Shown in pieces: positions 26,518-34,820 of a stretch of 64,000 bases of DNA; within the stretch, counting starts at the first letter, position 1, and each line of letters starts with the position of its first letter. The translations under genes were made by a program, and so were the position numbers. Below the pieces are notes generated by a model. The model saw only the letters and a program-made list of their open reading frames with translations, had not been told where the DNA came from and made no database searches. Source of the DNA: Paenibacillus mesophilus (GTDB lineage Bacteria > Bacillota > Bacilli > Paenibacillales > NBRC-103111); assembly GCF_005938385.1 (NCBI RefSeq), contig NZ_VCRA01000010.1:124001-188000 (forward strand), read 5' to 3'.

Positions 26518-28482
26518 TTAATGATTCTCGTTTACGATTTTATAATAAACGTTCGTGGAAGAGATGTAGAACAACAGATAGATCAGGAAGTAGACGCCCA
26601 TGATGGCCAGAACCATGCCCGGAAGCCCAGGGAAATCCTTCACCGAATCGAGAATGTAATACTTGATTATAAACCAGCTGTACAGCATGCCAAGCACGAG
26701 CGGCGGCAAGAAAACAAACAGCAGCTGCTTGCGGATCACGCTTTTCATTTGCCGGTTTTCCACGCCGATTTTGCGCAGAATGGCATATTGCAGCCGTTCG
26801 TCCGTCGCTTCGCGCAGCTGTTTGAAGTAAATGACGCTGGCCAGCGCGAAAATTGCGATCAGAGCAAGAAAACCGCTTGCGAACAGCATCAACGACGAGC
26901 CTTCGATTTGCTTGGAGTACACGTCCGCGAACGAGGAGTAATAAGCACCCGGCGTTTGCGTGACGATCGCGTGCACTTGCTTCGATAGCTCCTCGGCGTT
27001 TTTTGCATCCCGAAGCCCGTAAATCTCAAACGATTTCTTGTCCGCATGATTTTGTAAGCTTCGGTACGTCTCATCGGAAATGACGAGCACCGCAGGCTTC
27101 TTGATCATTGAGGAAACCGGATTGGATGACCAGCCGAGGTACGCGTAGTCCTTTTTCTCGATCAGCTTGAATGTCGTTTCCGCATCCGTCTTGACGGTGA
27201 AGCCCGGCTGCTTGCCCGGTGCATATTGTATCGGAAAGTCCGTCCCTTGCGATAGGGCGACCGCTTCGTTCCCCTGCAGCTCTACGCCTTCCTTGTGGCC
27301 TCGCAGCGCGATCAGCTCGTTGTACGATTGCTCCGGCACGAGCAGGACGTCGGGTGTGAAATATTCGGGATTTTCAAAAGCGGTATTCATATCGGCCACG
27401 GGAGATGCGGCTAAGCCCTCATGCGTCAGGTGGAAGCGGATCGCATGCTTGGAGCTTTTGATCAAGTCGTCGATTTGGCCGTTTGTCGTACGATCCAGCG
27501 TGTGGAATGCTATGTCGTTGGGCAAATTCCGCTCTACCGCCTCGAACTGTACCTTATAATTGATCGTCATGAAGCAGATCAGCATCATGATCGCCGCACT
27601 GAACAGCGAAATAAACGTCAAATTCAAAGTGTTGCCCCTGATCTGGAAACGCAAAGAGGAGGTCCACAGCACCGTATTGCCTTCGTGATACGTTTTGCGG
27701 CGGCTTATCGACTGAAGCAGCCAGCCTGCGAATTGGCGGAAAAACAAGTACGTTCCGGCGATAATGCCGATCGTGACCGCAATCATGCTGAAATTCGCAT
27801 AATCACTCCAGAAAATCGACCCTTTGCCGCTTGCGATCAATGCGAAGGCCATTCCGATCAAGAGTACGGATAGAATCGCCATACCGGCTGAAACCGGGAT
27901 AGGCTTCTCCGTCCTTTGCCTGGCATGGAACAGTTCCGTAAGCTGCACCCGGTTTACCATGATATAGCTTTGGACGCTGATGATGACAGCGAGCAAGAAA
28001 AACACGCCCGCGGTCGAGGCGATCGATTGCACGGGGAACGCCAGCGAGATGACTTGATCGTACTGCATCAAATTCATGAGCAGCATGCCGAACAGCTTGG
28101 ACATCAATCCTCCGAGCAGTACCCCCGCAGCCAAAGAAATCGCGCTTATAAACAGGGTCTCGTAAAAGATCATCCGCGTGATTTGCCATTCGTTCATGCC
28201 GTACAGCAAATACATGCCGAATTCTTTTTTGCGCTGCCTCATGAAGAACGAGTTGGCGTAAAGAATAAAGAAAATGATGAACATGAAGACGACAATCGAA
28301 GCGATGGACACGCCGGTTTGAAAATTATTGCGATTTTGCAGGGCACCCATAATATCTTCGTTATACATGAGGGACGAGAACGTAAACTGAATGATAACGC
28401 CCGTAATCATGGAGAATAAATAGATCGAGTAAAGCCGGAAATTCCGCTTGACGTTCCGGATCGTCAGATCGAGCAGACTCAT
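26518..28482 (-). CDS. BceB-type ABC transporter permease (FtsX-like)
   Basis: A 654-residue membrane protein with the ten-helix layout of BceB: helix 1 near 18-38, a block of helices to about 310, a large extracellular domain (about 315-525) between helices 7 and 8, and three C-terminal helices. The large loop is where BceB permeases contact peptide antibiotics bound to undecaprenyl-pyrophosphate lipids. It overlaps the ATPase gene by 4 bases. Together they form a resistance and sensing module with the convergent BceRS genes. Confidence 0.87.
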   Translation of the reverse strand: MSLLDLTIRNVKRNFRLYSIYLFSMITGVIIQFTFSSLMYNEDIMGALQNRNNFQTGVSIASIVVFMFIIFFILYANSFFMRQRKKEFGMYLLYGMNEWQITRMIFYETLFISAISLAAGVLLGGLMSKLFGMLLMNLMQYDQVISLAFPVQSIASTAGVFFLLAVIISVQSYIMVNRVQLTELFHARQRTEKPIPVSAGMAILSVLLIGMAFALIASGKGSIFWSDYANFSMIAVTIGIIAGTYLFFRQFAGWLLQSISRRKTYHEGNTVLWTSSLRFQIRGNTLNLTFISLFSAAIMMLICFMTINYKVQFEAVERNLPNDIAFHTLDRTTNGQIDDLIKSSKHAIRFHLTHEGLAASPVADMNTAFENPEYFTPDVLLVPEQSYNELIALRGHKEGVELQGNEAVALSQGTDFPIQYAPGKQPGFTVKTDAETTFKLIEKKDYAYLGWSSNPVSSMIKKPAVLVISDETYRSLQNHADKKSFEIYGLRDAKNAEELSKQVHAIVTQTPGAYYSSFADVYSKQIEGSSLMLFASGFLALIAIFALASVIYFKQLREATDERLQYAILRKIGVENRQMKSVIRKQLLFVFLPPLVLGMLYSWFIIKYYILDSVKDFPGLPGMVLAIMGVYFLIYLLFYISSTNVYYKIVNENH

Positions 28483-29225
28483 CTCGGTTTGCCCCCCATC
28501 AAGCTCTGGGTTTCCAGAATGCGGTCATAGAACGTTTTCTGGACTTGAGCACCGGCGTAGATCTCGTTGACGATTCCTCCGTCTCGCAGAAAAATGACTC
28601 TTTTGCAGTAACTCGCCGCATAACTATCATGAGTAACCATCATGATCGTCGTACCGAACGTTTCATTCAATCCGACCAGCTGCTCCAATAGCTGCGTAGC
28701 GGACCGCGAATCGAGCGCTCCCGTCGGTTCATCGGCGAATACGATCGCCGGTTTCGTAATGATCGCCCGTGCCGACGCCGTCCGCTGTTTTTGCCCGCCC
28801 GATATTTCACTCGGATATTTGTCGACAATAGCTTCGATATTCAGCGCCTGTACGATGGGCTTCAGCCGGCTTTCCATCTCTTCCGTTCCGAATTTGCGCA
28901 GCGAGAGCGGCAGCAAAATATTTTCTTTCACCGTCAGCGTATCGAGCAAGTTATAGTCTTGAAAAATAAATCCCATGCGTTCTTGGCGAAATTGTCTCAG
29001 CGACTTCTTCTTCAGATCGAGCAAAGATTTCCCCTCCAGCCACACCTCGCCGCCGGAAAACCGGTCGATCGTAGACAGCACATTCATCAGCGTCGATTTC
29101 CCCGAACCGGAGGGCCCCATAATCGCCGTAAATTCTCCCGCCTGGATCGTCAAATCGATATTTTTGAGTACGGTTGTCGTGCCGTAGTTTTTGGACAAGT
29201 TTTTGGTTTGGATCACGTTTTGCAT
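28479..29225 (-). CDS. BceA-type ABC transporter ATP-binding protein
   Basis: A 248-residue ATPase of the MacB/LolD/BceA group: Walker A GPSGSGKS (about 37-44), Q-loop FQDYNLLD, signature ISGGQKQR, Walker B AIVFADEPTGALD and an H-loop in MVTHD. It energises the permease encoded immediately downstream. The dyad AGTGAC-N6-GTCACT lies 136 bases upstream and is a candidate BceR-type site. Confidence 0.9.
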   Translation of the reverse strand: MQNVIQTKNLSKNYGTTTVLKNIDLTIQAGEFTAIMGPSGSGKSTLMNVLSTIDRFSGGEVWLEGKSLLDLKKKSLRQFRQERMGFIFQDYNLLDTLTVKENILLPLSLRKFGTEEMESRLKPIVQALNIEAIVDKYPSEISGGQKQRTASARAIITKPAIVFADEPTGALDSRSATQLLEQLVGLNETFGTTIMMVTHDSYAASYCKRVIFLRDGGIVNEIYAGAQVQKTFYDRILETQSLMGGKPR

Positions 29226-29360
29226 CGCAGTCTCCCATCCTTTCTATCCTGTACATTCACTGAATTTACAGTTATTCCGTGGTGTCGGCACGGACATAAG
29301 CGATCTATCCTTACTATAGACACGTTCCGGATTCGCATCCATAGAAGTAACGCGATGCAA

Positions 29361-29378
29361 AGTGACGTTTTTGTCACT
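29361..29378 (-). promoter_or_regulatory. Candidate BceR-type operator upstream of bceAB-like genes
   Basis: AGTGAC-N6-GTCACT is a perfect 18-bp inverted repeat. A minus-strand TATAGT (29317-29312) about 45 bases downstream could be the -10, with a poor -35. That places the repeat in an activator position, as expected for OmpR-type regulation. Assignment to the neighbouring regulator is inference. Confidence 0.5.
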
Positions 29379-29482
29379 AAGGAACTTTAACGGAATTACG
29401 GGCAAGCGCCGTACATTTGATGTAGGTAAGCCGTTAGGAGTAAGATAAGGGAGTATGGCATTCCTATGCAAGGAGTACGGAG

Positions 29483-29998
29483 GTGTCCGGAGTGACCACG
29501 ATATCCATTCCCCAAATCGCGCCGATTGCCGTCGCCTTGGTCGGCGGCCTAGCGGTCGTCGCGGTACGTCTGAAGGCGTCGTCCAAGCCGACTTCGCTGA
29601 AAAAAATATTAGTTCCGCCGCTTGGCATGTCAACCGGCTTCGCCATGTTTTTGTTTCCTTTCACGCACATTCCGTGGTTGTGGGCCGCTGCCGCTTTTTT
29701 GGCCGGAGCGCTATTGTTTGCTTATCCTCTCATCTGGTCGTCGAAATTCGAAGTCCGAGGCGGGGACATTTATTTGGTGCGCTCCAAAGCGTTCGTTGTT
29801 ATCGTTATCGGGCTGCTCATCGTCCGGCTGCTGCTTCACGATCTGGTCGAGCAGGCGGTCACCATTCCGCAGACGGGGGCTATATTCTTCCTGCTCGCCT
29901 TCGGTATGATTGTGCCATGGAGGCTGGCGATGGCGCACAGATATCGGGCTATGCTCGACAGCTTGACGAAGGAAAGCGGAGACGGCGATCAGCGATGA
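29483..29998 (+). CDS. CcdC-like (DUF1453) membrane protein
   Basis: A 171-residue protein with five hydrophobic helices and the family-like segments KKILVPPLGMSTGFAMFLFP and GDIYLVRSKAF. B. subtilis CcdC belongs to this group; it is linked to the cytochrome c biogenesis locus but is not essential for it. No cytochrome genes adjoin here. The start is GTG 29483 seven bases after AAGGAG; GTG 29492 after GGAGG is also possible. Confidence 0.75.
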   Translation: MSGVTTISIPQIAPIAVALVGGLAVVAVRLKASSKPTSLKKILVPPLGMSTGFAMFLFPFTHIPWLWAAAAFLAGALLFAYPLIWSSKFEVRGGDIYLVRSKAFVVIVIGLLIVRLLLHDLVEQAVTIPQTGAIFFLLAFGMIVPWRLAMAHRYRAMLDSLTKESGDGDQR

Positions 29999-30008
29999 AC
30001 GAACGGGT

Positions 30009-30053
30009 AAAAACCCGCCTTCCACGGCTTTATGGGCTGTGGTGCGGGTTTTT
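30009..30053. terminator. Strong bidirectional terminator
   Basis: AAAAACCCGC pairs with GCGGGTTTTT (10 bp) with inner CCAC/GTGG pairing. It follows the CcdC gene and can also end the convergent FNR transcript 60 bases away. Confidence 0.85.
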
Positions 30054-30114
30054 GCTGTATCTCTGAGCAAGTTTCCCCATTTGAAATTGTGAAACTTGGC
30101 TCCTATATGAAGCT

Positions 30115-30858
30115 TTAGAGCCGGCAAATTTCTTTCGGACATGCCGGATACGAAGGGCAGTTGCAGACGCGGCGCAAATCGTCGATACGGCGAATAACGA
30201 TCCGGTTATCCGATACGGATATCGTGCCTTCCTCTTTCAGCGAGCTGAGCATCCGGTTGACGCTTTCCCGCGTGGTGCCGATCAGCTCGGCCATATCCGA
30301 GTTGGTCATTTTCAGTTCGATCCGGATGCCGTCCTTGTCCAGGGTACCGTACGTGTTGCTCATGCGGATGAGCGTGGAGGCAAGGGCGCCCGGCTTGCCG
30401 TATAGCAGCAAATCGCGGAATTTCGATTGGACGATCCGGTTCATCAGGCCGATCCATTTCATAAACTCCACCGCGAACTCTCCGTCCCGCCGAAGCAAGG
30501 CTTCCAAATCCCGTTCCTGTACGACTCCGATCTCCGCATCCTCGTACACTTCGGCGCAGTAGCTATGCGTCGTATCGCCGTAAGCTCCGAATTCCCCGAT
30601 CAAATCGCCGCGTCCGAGCACGGATAAGATCAAGTCTTTGCCGTCTTCCGTCGTCTTCTTTGTCTTGACCCGTCCGGACTGGATGTAGTACAGCTTGCCC
30701 GCCGGCTCTCCTTCCCAGAACAGCCGCGTTCCGGCCGCAGCCGTCTTCATGGTCATAAGCCCGCTCCATTTGTCGAAATTGGTTTTCGATAAAAACGGTT
30801 TGTTCCCTTCGCCGGACGAAACGGATTTGGTTTTTTGCTCCATGCAGTGCGCCGTCAT
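30115..30858 (-). CDS. fnr: FNR-type Crp/Fnr regulator with C-terminal cysteine cluster
   Basis: A 247-residue regulator. A cyclic-nucleotide-binding-like beta-roll spans about 25-140 with GEFGAYGDTTHS, and the Crp-type helix-turn-helix reads MAELIGTTRESVNRMLSSLK. The last 20 residues hold four cysteines (VCNCPSYPACPKEIC). B. subtilis FNR likewise binds its oxygen-labile [4Fe-4S] cluster with C-terminal cysteines, unlike the N-terminal cluster of E. coli FNR. It would activate anaerobic genes when the cluster is intact. ATG 30858 is 8 bases after GAAGGGGG; a TTG six codons upstream is the alternative. Confidence 0.85.
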   Translation of the reverse strand: MTAHCMEQKTKSVSSGEGNKPFLSKTNFDKWSGLMTMKTAAAGTRLFWEGEPAGKLYYIQSGRVKTKKTTEDGKDLILSVLGRGDLIGEFGAYGDTTHSYCAEVYEDAEIGVVQERDLEALLRRDGEFAVEFMKWIGLMNRIVQSKFRDLLLYGKPGALASTLIRMSNTYGTLDKDGIRIELKMTNSDMAELIGTTRESVNRMLSSLKEEGTISVSDNRIVIRRIDDLRRVCNCPSYPACPKEICRL

Positions 30859-30964
30859 GAGGAGTGCCCCCTTCAACTTCTTGTTGCTTCTATCATACCG
30901 TCAGATCGCGTGATCGGATATCAGGGGATTTCCTGAACTTTCGGCTCGAATTCCCCTATGTTGT

Positions 30965-30980
30965 TGTGAGGAAAATCACA
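30965..30980. promoter_or_regulatory. Perfect FNR-type binding site TGTGA-N6-TCACA
   Basis: The sequence TGTGAGGAAAATCACA matches the Crp/Fnr consensus exactly. It lies in the 295-base gap between fnr (minus) and the GAF/regulator/kinase operon (plus), about 107 bases upstream of fnr and 174 upstream of the GAF gene. It could serve autoregulation or oxygen control of the operon. Confidence 0.75.
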
Positions 30981-31153
30981 CCTCCTGTCCGGTATAACTG
31001 GCCCGGACCGCTACATGAAGGGCTATAGGTGGATTGCGCGGCGATTTTCAGGGAATTCCCCGACATACAGGAGAGCGGCTATCGTTTACAATACATTTAA
31101 ATGAAAGAACGGTAAGAGGGGCGTATAGAAGGGAGGGCAAGGGGGTGCCGGCC

Positions 31154-31603
31154 ATGAACGCGGAAATGGTGAAGAGGCTGGAGCTTTTGCGCGAGCGGAC
31201 GTTGTCCGATTTTGCCGCCGTCGCAGCCACCGGTCACGACGCGGATCGGATGATCCGCTGGATATGCGGCAGCGGGAATGCGAACGAACGGTTCATGCAT
31301 ATGAAGGAAAAGGCGGGAATGGGGATCGCCGGCTGGGTCGTCAGGCACGGAAGGCCGCTCGTCATACGCGGGACGGAGCCGGATGCCGAGAAACGGCGGC
31401 GGGACTATCCGATCATGCTGGCGGAGAACCTGTTGGCCGCTGCTGCCATTCCGATTCGGAGCGGTGCGGCTGTCGCAGGCGTGCTGCTGGTCGGCAGCCG
31501 AACGGCGCGGGATTATACCTCCGCCGACTTGGCGCTTTTGGAGCATGAAGGCGAACAGGGCATGGAAGCGATTGCTACCGGCGGAAACGATCAACAGGTT
31601 TAA
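31154..31603 (+). CDS. GAF-domain protein, NreA-like
   Basis: A 149-residue single GAF domain: GIAGWVVRHGRPLVI is the conserved mid-domain strand-helix, and AAAIPIRSGAAVAGVLLVGS the closing strands. Staphylococcal NreA, of this kind, binds nitrate and inhibits the NreB kinase. Placement ahead of a NarL-type regulator and a PAS kinase gives the same three parts in the order A-C-B. Nitrate binding here is inference. The ATG follows AAGGGGG by 8 bases; GTG 31145 is an alternative. Confidence 0.72.
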   Translation: MNAEMVKRLELLRERTLSDFAAVAATGHDADRMIRWICGSGNANERFMHMKEKAGMGIAGWVVRHGRPLVIRGTEPDAEKRRRDYPIMLAENLLAAAAIPIRSGAAVAGVLLVGSRTARDYTSADLALLEHEGEQGMEAIATGGNDQQV

Positions 31604-31661
31604 CCTATTGAGCGATTTCGCCGGTATTGTTATGATATAGGAAAAAGGAGGCGAATGGAGG

Positions 31662-32315
31662 ATGGTCCGGATCATGGTGGTGGACGATCATGCGGTCGTT
31701 CGCTCCGGGTTAATGTCTTTGCTGGACGGCAAAGACCGGCTGCAGGTCGTAGGGGAAGCCGCCGACGGCGACGAAGCGATCGCGAGAGCGGCCCAGCTGC
31801 GTCCCGACGTGGTGCTGATGGATCTCAGCATGCCGCATGGCAAAGACGGCTTGACGGCGACGAAGGAGCTGAAGAAGGAGCTGCCCGACACGGCGGTCCT
31901 TATTTTGACGATGCACGACGACGAGGAATATTTGTTCCGGGCGATCCAAGCGGGCGCTTCGGGTTATATTCTGAAAAGCGCGCCTCACGACGAACTGGTG
32001 GCGGCGATCCGCTCGGTGGCGACGGGAGACGCCTATTTATACCCTTCGGCTACGAAACGGCTTATGGGCGAATATATGGAGAAGGTGAAAAACGGCGAAA
32101 ACGCGGGCACGTACGAAGCGCTCTCCGACCGGGAGAAGGAAATCCTCGCCTGGACGGCCAAAGGCTACTCCAACAAGGAAATCGCCGAGCATCTGATCAT
32201 CAGCGTCAAAACCGTCGAGTCGCACAAAAGCAACCTGATGGAGAAGCTTGGGCTGAAGACGCGGCCGGAGCTCGTCAAGTTTGCGCTCAAGAAGGGGCTG
32301 TTGCATTTTGAATAA
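31662..32315 (+). CDS. NarL/LuxR-family response regulator, NreC-like
   Basis: A 217-residue regulator with receiver domain (D8/D9, phosphoacceptor D54 in LMDLSMPHGKDG, Lys in LKSAP) and a LuxR-type helix-turn-helix at about 148-205 (LSDREKEILAWTAKGYSNKEI and TVESHKSNLMEKLG). It would be phosphorylated by the next gene's kinase. The short extra residues in the PHGKDG loop are common in this branch. The stop overlaps the kinase start by 8 bases. Confidence 0.86.
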   Translation: MVRIMVVDDHAVVRSGLMSLLDGKDRLQVVGEAADGDEAIARAAQLRPDVVLMDLSMPHGKDGLTATKELKKELPDTAVLILTMHDDEEYLFRAIQAGASGYILKSAPHDELVAAIRSVATGDAYLYPSATKRLMGEYMEKVKNGENAGTYEALSDREKEILAWTAKGYSNKEIAEHLIISVKTVESHKSNLMEKLGLKTRPELVKFALKKGLLHFE

Positions 32316-33420
32316 CGAACGCGGTCGTTACGGACGGCAATCGGCGGGCATCGGTCAAGACGCGCAGTTGCTGCTCGCTCAGCTAGATGGTCATATTGTG
32401 GATGATGCATTCCGCGAACGGGTGAAGCAATCGCTCGAGCAATTGTCCGATCTGAAGATGGCGCTCGACGAGTCCACGATTGTGGCCGTGACCGACAGAA
32501 GAGGGATGATTACGTTCGTGAACGATCCTTTTTGCCGGATATCCCGCTATTCCCGAGACGAGCTGCTTGGTCAGGATCACCGGATCATCAATTCCGGCCA
32601 CCACGGCAAGGAATTCATGAAGGAGCTGTGGCGAACGATTTCGTCCGGCAACATCTGGCGCGGGGAAATCAAGAACCGTGCGAAGGACGGTACTTATTAC
32701 TGGGTCAATACGACGATCGTGCCTTTCCGCGACGAACAAGGCAGGCCGTACCAATATTTGGCCGTGCGCAACGAAGTGACGCAGCTGAAGCAAGCGGAAG
32801 AAGAGCTGCAGCGCATGATGACGCGGGTGATGGAAATTCAGGAGGAGGAGCGCCGCCGGTTTTCCCGCGAGCTGCACGACGGGATCGGCCAAAGCTTGTT
32901 CTCGCTCCTTATTCAAATGGACAGGCTTATCGCCGAACAGAACAATCCTCAGCTGGAACGGCTGAGACTCGACGTTTCGGCGTTGATGGAGGACGTGAGG
33001 GGATTGGCGTGGGAAATCCGTCCGTCCGTGCTGGACGATCTCGGTGTCGTACCCGCCGTCCGCTCGCATATTGCCAACTTTGCACAGCATTACGGCATCC
33101 AAGTGCAGCTGGAATGCGATTTGCGCAAACGGCTCGACGTTCTTAAGGAAACGGCGATTTACCGGATCATCCAGGAAGCGCTCGCCAATATCGGCAAATA
33201 TGCCGACGTCTCGGAAGCCTCGGTGTCACTCAAGGAGACGGAGGACGGAGTAGTGGCGACGGTGACGGATCGCGGTAAAGGATTCGGTGCCGACCGCAGA
33301 GGACAAGGCGTCGGATTGTTCAGCATGGAAGAACGCGCCCGCAGCGTCGGCGGAAAGCTGACCGTCGAATCTGCGCCCGGCGCGGGCACGACCGTGACGT
33401 TGACGGTGCCCGTCGATTGA
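32308..33420 (+). CDS. PAS-domain HisKA_3 histidine kinase, NreB-like but without the cysteine set
   Basis: A 370-residue cytoplasmic kinase with no membrane helix. The PAS domain spans about 55-165 (NDPFCRISRYSRDELLGQDHR, then GEIKNRAKDGTYYWV). The HisKA_3 dimerisation motif is SRELHDGIGQSLFSLL with H190, and the ATPase region holds DRGKGF and GVGLFSMEERA. NreB senses oxygen with four PAS cysteines; this PAS has a single Cys (C76), so an iron-sulfur cluster is unlikely. The start is TTG 32308, overlapping the regulator gene; no better-spaced start was found. Confidence 0.8.
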   Translation: MNNERGRYGRQSAGIGQDAQLLLAQLDGHIVDDAFRERVKQSLEQLSDLKMALDESTIVAVTDRRGMITFVNDPFCRISRYSRDELLGQDHRIINSGHHGKEFMKELWRTISSGNIWRGEIKNRAKDGTYYWVNTTIVPFRDEQGRPYQYLAVRNEVTQLKQAEEELQRMMTRVMEIQEEERRRFSRELHDGIGQSLFSLLIQMDRLIAEQNNPQLERLRLDVSALMEDVRGLAWEIRPSVLDDLGVVPAVRSHIANFAQHYGIQVQLECDLRKRLDVLKETAIYRIIQEALANIGKYADVSEASVSLKETEDGVVATVTDRGKGFGADRRGQGVGLFSMEERARSVGGKLTVESAPGAGTTVTLTVPVD

Positions 33421-33432
33421 ACGTGGCGTCGG

Positions 33433-33855
33433 TCAGTCAAAACGAACGATCGGGGCAAGCTCGTTGTCCTTGATTACATCGGAAAGCACAGCCGCGATGC
33501 GGATATTCTCGGTCGGTACGCTGAGCGAGGGAAAGGCTTCGCCCGGCACCCGCAGCTCGGTCATATCCCCGCTCCAGTACGTCTCCCGGATCATATACTC
33601 GTCCTCCTGACGGACAAGCGAGATTTGGCCGGACGACTTGAGCGGGGCGGTCGTGCTGAACAGCAAATAATCGCCCCGCTTCACCCCGAGCGACTCCAAC
33701 CCGCCGTCCCCGATCCGCAGCGCGAACAAAGCGTCCGAATAACCGATCAGCTTCAGGTGCGGCCGACCGGACAAATCGGTCGACTCCAAGTCAAGCGAAA
33801 ACCATTTTCTCGTATAGCCGGTCGCCGCGACAGGGATTACTTTATTCGGATGCAT
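33433..33855 (-). CDS. Stand-alone S24/LexA-like domain protein
   Basis: A 140-residue protein whose pattern SLGVKRGDYLLFST, ISLVRQEDEYMIRETYW, and TELRVPG resembles the beta-rich S24/LexA/CI C-terminal peptidase fold. No DNA-binding domain is attached, and the catalytic Ser and Lys are not evident at the expected places. It could be an inactive dimerisation module or partner of the repressor system. The gene overlaps the metalloprotease gene by 14 bases, so they are co-translated. The family assignment is by pattern only. Confidence 0.5.
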   Translation of the reverse strand: MHPNKVIPVAATGYTRKWFSLDLESTDLSGRPHLKLIGYSDALFALRIGDGGLESLGVKRGDYLLFSTTAPLKSSGQISLVRQEDEYMIRETYWSGDMTELRVPGEAFPSLSVPTENIRIAAVLSDVIKDNELAPIVRFD

Positions 33856-34474
33856 CGCTGTCCTTCATGTACCCAAGCACGCCGCGTTCGCGGCAAAACA
33901 GCATTTTCGCGCGGCCGGTCGGTACGATATAGTCGATTCCCTCGCTGCGTTTAAACAATTCCTCCGCATGAAAATAAGCGGTCAGCTTCTCCGCCAGCCG
34001 ATTCGATGTAACCTGCCGGTTATGACGAAGCAGCCGTTCTCGGGCGAATTCGGGCGTGACGCCGAACGCCGACGCGATCGCGGCAACCGCTTCGGATTCA
34101 TGGCTCGGCAGCTCGCTTCGCAGCAGCATGAAGGTAGGCACGCAGAAGTGGTAGGCAAAATTGTTCGCCTTCGTCTCCTGGAAGCGGATGAACGATTCGC
34201 CCATGGCAAGCTGATTGCCTGCATGGTGCTGCACGTGGCACAGCTCGTGGCCGAAATCCTGCCACTGCTCCTGCCGCGACAGGCGGTTGTCGAGCACGAT
34301 CGATTGCAAGCCGCCGCGATCGATAGCCTGGCTCGCGAAAGGCGCGTAATGGATCCAGATGCCGAGCTTATGGGCGATCGTTTCCGGATCCAAATGATGG
34401 GGCTCCCGGATGTCCATGGCGCGATACAGTCGCTCGACCGATTGCTCCAGCGCCGTGCACGGGTAGTTGTACAT
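33842..34474 (-). CDS. ImmA/IrrE-family metalloprotease
   Basis: A 210-residue protein with the zinc-metalloprotease motif HELCH in DFGHELCHVQHH (about 75-86) and a downstream Glu in FQETKANNFAYHF, the third ligand region. ImmA proteases cleave XRE/ImmR repressors of mobile elements on DNA damage, and IrrE relatives cleave DdrO. The XRE gene lies 346 bases upstream on the same strand. A C-terminal extension of ~60 residues follows the protease core. It is a likely derepression factor for the tail locus. Confidence 0.82.
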   Translation of the reverse strand: MYNYPCTALEQSVERLYRAMDIREPHHLDPETIAHKLGIWIHYAPFASQAIDRGGLQSIVLDNRLSRQEQWQDFGHELCHVQHHAGNQLAMGESFIRFQETKANNFAYHFCVPTFMLLRSELPSHESEAVAAIASAFGVTPEFARERLLRHNRQVTSNRLAEKLTAYFHAEELFKRSEGIDYIVPTGRAKMLFCRERGVLGYMKDSDASE

Positions 34475-34506
34475 GAACGATGTCCCCTTTCTTCGATGGA
34501 ATAATA

Positions 34507-34519
34507 GAATATATGTTCG
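34507..34519 (-). promoter_or_regulatory. Imperfect LexA-type box upstream of the ImmA gene
   Basis: On the minus strand the sequence reads CGAAC-ATAT-ATTC, one base from the GAAC-N4-GTTC core. It lies 33 bases upstream of the ImmA start codon and could make the protease SOS-responsive. Confidence 0.45.
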
Positions 34520-34716
34520 CCTTGTGGCGGAAAAGAAAGCCCTCTATAGGGCGTGCTGTGATGATCGGGTATATATTGAACCTTAAGAGGTGAGCTTCTG
34601 CGGGCTAAAATTGCTGCTGTCCAAGGAGTAAATGTCCGCCTCGATCCCCGCGCAGGGGCAAGTTGGTGCGCCGGCGGCGTAGAGCTCCATGGACCCTGCC
34701 GAACCCGCGAGTGTAC

Positions 34717-34815
34717 GAACCCTGCAAACCCTGCAAACCCTACAAACCCTGCAAACCCTGCAAACCCTGCAAACCCTGCAAACCCTGCAAACCCTGCAAA
34801 CCCTGCAAACCCTGC
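34717..34815 (-). repeat. Minisatellite: 11 tandem 9-bp units behind the XRE gene
   Basis: Eleven contiguous units of AAACCCTGC, with single substitutions in units 1 and 3. On the minus (coding) strand the unit is GCAGGGTTT, giving eleven GGG runs 6 bases apart, a G-quadruplex-capable pattern. The array begins five bases past the XRE stop codon, inside the 346-base gap between XRE and ImmA genes. No real gene spans it; the CRV/LQT tripeptide frames are by-products of a 9-bp unit. Confidence 0.9.
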
Positions 34816-34820
34816 TCCTG

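Noticed and set aside
34717..34815. CRISPR array
   Set aside because: The units are 9 bp, contiguous and without spacers, and no cas gene is present. The same holds for the 84-bp coding repeats and the ~120-bp hairpin repeats.
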